In this document: in pieces, positions 60,041 to 64,000 of the stretch | Numbering within the stretch: position 1 is the first letter of the stretch | Layout: the number at the start of each line of letters is the position of its first letter | NCBI RefSeq assembly: GCF_965638725.1 | Contig: NC_134949.1 | Coordinates: 9,608,951 to 9,672,950 of the forward strand | Length of the DNA: 64,000 bases | Source: Aptenodytes patagonicus | Taxonomy: Eukaryota > Chordata > Aves > Sphenisciformes > Spheniscidae | Direction of reading: 5' to 3' | Notes under the pieces: model-generated | Seen by the model: only the letters and a program-made list of their open reading frames with translations | Database searches by the model: none | What the model was told of the DNA's origin: nothing | Program-made: the position numbers and the translations under genes

Positions 60041-63000
60041 TTAATATCTTAGTAACAAAATATTTTGTAATTTGTTTGGCCATTAGTTTCATTCTCACTG
60101 AATTCATTATAAAAGCCTTTAGATATGGTATTGAAGCGTTAGCAATGTACTGAGTTAATGCACAATTGTCCTCTGAGGAGATGGACTCAATGATGTAAAA
60201 GGTTTTATTATTATTATTTTGTGTGCCTTTACTGAGGGCAAAAACAATAAAAATACCCCTTTACCATGTTAGGAAAACAGCTGAATGTCCCTATGAAAAT
60301 TTAGCATCTTTCCATCTACCTTGTCTTAGGTCATTATGACTAACATAACTTCCAATGAACCTGCTAAGATTTTACTTAATATTGGGATATAATATTTACT
60401 ATAGTGAATATTATGATAGCGTGTATGTATATATATATACACACATGTCATATATATTATGTGCTGAAGAGCAGGTCTTAATCCTCTTCTCGTCAATTAC
60501 AGAACTTTTTGTCTTCCCTGAGACACAGGTTTAGGTCCCTGCTGTTTTTATTCTTTTGTAAGTTAATGTCTATATTTTTAGCTCTTTCATATAACATAGT
60601 AGAGAGACTTATGCAGTTTAGAATCTAAAGGGGGTCAGTCTGCTGTTGTGACCCCTAATTGCTTCTGTCTTAAAACATTTCAGTGTTTCTAAGATGTGTA
60701 ATTTTTTTTTCTTTTCAGTGCACATGAAAAGGGATAATGTTAGCGTTTTGCAGTTAATTCAATTACTTTCCACTTGTGAAAATGCTGACAGGATTTCCGA
60801 CCGCTGGAAGAAGTGCCCTGACTGTTAGGTGTGATTGGCAGCCCAGACATAACTTATAAATTGCAGCTGAAATTAAAGCATTTTATCTTCACTCATGTAT
60901 ATCCTTCATGACAAACCGATCAGCAGTACTTTTAAGCCATTATTTCACTGAATTGATTTTCAACAGCAATTAATGACCAGTTTGTTAGATAACGTTCTCA
61001 GTCAAATCACAGACGAGTCAGGATCTGCTTCAGCAATGGAAAAGACTTTAATGCACTTGTGATCATAAGTCATAGTTGTTGTTTTTTAAGTACCATAGAC
61101 AAATCTTTTTTTTTCCAGATTTACACCATCTCCAATACCACTGTTACCAGAAGACTGTGCCCTGTGTATTTCATATAAACTAAAAATACGAAGAAAAGAA
61201 AGCTTATTAAAAAAAAAAAAAAAGTGCCATTGTCTGCATGCTGGAGAAAATAACTTCCCATAATAAAAACAGTCTTTTTTAAAATGTTATTTAAAGATAA
61301 TAGTAAAAATTTGCCAATAACATAATAAGAAAGTCATTTGGAAAATGCCAAATGCAATTATGAAACACACAGAAGAAAAAAACCCGACTTTAAAATATGG
61401 TTAACTAAGGCTTATAGTCATCACACCTAACTTTAACTACTTAAAGAGTCCAGTTAGCTCAGATTTTCTCTGTAGTCTGTGGAAAGAAAGAGACACTTCC
61501 AAAAGTGATTCATGTAGTAGGTGGGCTGAATTTCCATCTCCAAGTGGCTACCTTTTGTGGTTAAGTGTACAGGGATGTAGGATCCCTCTGTACCTGTTTA
61601 GACTGGACACCTAATTTTTAGATAGCTAAATTAGGGACATGAGACTATTAACTCTCCATCTGATGATGTTAGCATGAGTTTACTACTAAAAAATGTGCAA
61701 GAACAGAGAAGAAACTAGGAAGGGTGAAAATGCCACTATGGAAAATTGATTTAATCCCTTTATGGATTTTGCAGACATGGGCATGAACCCGACATTAAAA
61801 CCTAGTAGAATAGATAATAGCCACATATTGTAGTCATATTTAAAATTCTTAAAAAGATATAAAGAGAAAGAAACTTAAAGGATGGGAGAAAAATTTGAAA
61901 AGTATGAAGACAAGTAATGGCTTAAAGGAGCAAATGATACACTTTAGTATTATGGGCAAGAATATTTATTTTTCCTTTATTTCATTTTTTTAATTTGGCG
62001 TATCTATCCTGAGCAGCTAGAATAACAATATTTAGTCTTCTGTATATCAACCAATGGTGAGGGCTTTCTTAACTGAAGATATGTCTGGGCCAGTTGGTGC
62101 AGCCAGCTGCAGGAACAGAAGCTCTGACTGGGACCATCCTGAACTCTCCAGAGAAATAGTGTTTCATGGTTTGCAGAAGCAGATTTCTCTATCTATTCAT
62201 TCTCCAGCTCTCTGTGGGGGAGAAATAAACAGTTTCTTCTCAAGGCAACTGAGGTCTCCTTGTTGACTTCTTGTCCCTCCTCAAGGAATAATGGGACACT
62301 GATGCATCTCCCCGAATTTGGAAAGCAGGGATGAGGTTGAGTTGCCATACTCCTTGCCTTGACATAGTATGGGATACTGGTTGAAATACCTTAGACATGC
62401 AGAAGATGGGTTTATGTTTTCAGCAGTGAACATCCAAAATATCATTACAGCTGATTTTGAACTGAAAAATAGTGGCCTAAAGATGTGAAAGGAATGATTA
62501 AATCACGTTAAATCTATACACACTTAAACATAGTCAATGCACATGTTGTTCAATTTCGTTGGGTTTTTTGGTTTTTTTTACAGTAGAATCTGAATTATAT
62601 TCAAATACAAGCTAATAACAGATATGACGATTAAAATTTATTAAGGAAAATTAAGGGAAAGAACTATGCTGATATGTAATTTAAACCTCCCTTGGTGCCA
62701 TGAAAACTGATAAGCCTTTTTTGTACTGTTTTAATCAAATTCTTTTTTGCACTGTTTCATTTTAATTAATAATTTCTATTTTTTTTCAGTTTCTCGGCTT
62801 CTAGAATGATAATTAAACATGCACAGCGGTTCATCCCTTTAGAAAGTAGTCAAAATGTTTCATTCTTTTGAGAAAAATCTCAGTTATTAAAGATCCATTT
62901 GCAGCCCAATAGATAGCTTGTTCTTAAGACATAAAGTCGAGCATTTGTTACATATCTTAGAGGGTTATTTTGCAATATCCACTTTAACTAGCAAACAGTT

Positions 63001-64000
63001 GCAAGTTATATAGTGTAATTGCTTTTGTCATTTTAGTGCCTACAAGCCAAAAAAAAGTAAATATTTTTATAAATGTTTCTTTGTTATGTCTGTATTTAAT
63101 TAAATTTAGGGATATGATTTTCCCCATCATCATGTGCTTCTGATTACAGTGATACCTGCATTAGCCTGTATTTTTGAGGATTTAAGTCTTAAATATTCAC
63201 CTTTTAATAAAAGAGATTATCTCACTGCATTTTGGAACAGGTATAGACTAATTAGAACCAATTGGTGTTGGTTTTGGTTTTTTTTTTCCTCATAAAGGAA
63301 CTCTTCAACATAGGAGTTACATAGTCAGAAATGTATCTGCTGGCTGAGTGCAGTTTTATTGGATCATTACTTAATCCATCAAAGATGTTGATTATATCTT
63401 TTAATAACTGGAATAGTCGAGACCAAAAAAAGAGATTGATTTAATGATATGGCAATTTTAGCACAAAGCAGGCATTTTAAATCTAAGATGTTGCCTGAAA
63501 GGAGAGAAATCGCCTGAAGGCTATGGAGAAAGCATTATGGTATTTTGGTGACATATTTCCTTACTGCTACTTCAGCACAGTTTACAGCTGGTTGCTTCTG
63601 TTTGTGCTTGCAGAGTCTTTTAAGGATTAGGAGATTATTTGTGTTGAATAAAATAAAATGAAATGAAACTTGAGATTTCTGTACAAACTTTGTATTGCTG
63701 AAATTATATAGAAGTATTCCTATGAGTATCCCTATACCAGTAATTAGTGGACTCCACTGCCTCAGTGACACTAGCTTTGACATGAATATAATGATATAAA
63801 AAGACTGTGTGAAGCAACTCCAAAACAAACCTTCTTTCTGAAGTAAATGCATTCTGACAGAAAGAACAAGAATATATCAATTTAAATTGTGATGAGGAAC
63901 TTATGGAGAAAATTTGTAATTACTAATCTCCTGGTCAACCCTACAAAATTTGTAAGTCCACGGAAAAAATCCTTCTCAAATGTTACTAGATGGCAAGATG
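60041..64000 (+). other. SEMA3E intron 1, right end of window, no exon seen
   Basis: AT-rich intronic DNA with a short TATATATATACACACA stretch near 60430 and A/T runs. Open frames at 62054-62266 and 63535-63852 have no recognisable content. Intron 1 continues beyond the window; SEMA3E introns are large in other vertebrates. Confidence 0.55.

Noticed and set aside
18565..64000. A second SEMA3E exon within the window
   Set aside because: I looked for the early sema-domain block expected after LSHK with a phase-1 acceptor and did not find it. A translated search would be decisive.
1..64000. CRISPR array, operon, phage or bacterial defence system
   Set aside because: Gene density, composition, the spliced exon and CR1/LTR repeats show vertebrate nuclear DNA. 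No spaced direct-repeat array or bacterial gene was seen.

Overview
The window looks like vertebrate nuclear DNA, most probably from a bird. It is AT-rich, almost free of long open frames, and carries chicken-repeat-1 (CR1) LINE fragments with the typical 3' octamer tails plus two copies of one avian-type endogenous-retrovirus LTR. The only host gene segment I can support is the first coding exon of a class-3 semaphorin, SEMA3E, at 18450-18564 on the + strand. It encodes the signal peptide and the start of the mature protein and ends in a clean GTAGGT splice donor. The bird assignment, probably a non-galliform lineage given the LTR family, is inference.

Layout. 1-3587: AT-rich 5' intergenic DNA. 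3593-4197: solo LTR in minus orientation with a perfect 5-bp target-site duplication. 4203-17640: intergenic DNA with an old CR1-like relic near 10.1 kb, a GC/CpG-richer islet at 15.2-15.4 kb, and several homopolymer and GT tracts. 17640-18449: presumptive SEMA3E promoter and 5'UTR, with a 52-nt pure pyrimidine run, an E-box and a TATA-like box. 18450-18564: SEMA3E exon 1. 18565-64000: at least 45.4 kb of SEMA3E intron 1, which runs off the right edge; no second exon was found by eye.

The intron holds nearly all the young mobile DNA. At 34787-37102 an LTR in plus orientation is split by a 1.74-kb minus-strand CR1 fragment that still shows most of its reverse transcriptase. At 37868-39597 two CR1 fragments of different subfamilies lie with 5' ends abutting and 3' ends pointing outward; the left one is flanked by a perfect 16-bp duplication. 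At 59861-59960 a 20-unit pentamer microsatellite runs directly into a minus-strand CR1 3' end. The CR1 pieces at about 34.9-35.6 kb and 38.9-39.6 kb are closely related and inverted, so the SEMA3E pre-mRNA could fold into long double-stranded RNA.

I found no RNA gene, CRISPR array, operon or novel multi-gene system. The notable signals are retrotransposon architecture, short tandem repeats and palindromes, and candidate regulatory patches around and inside SEMA3E.
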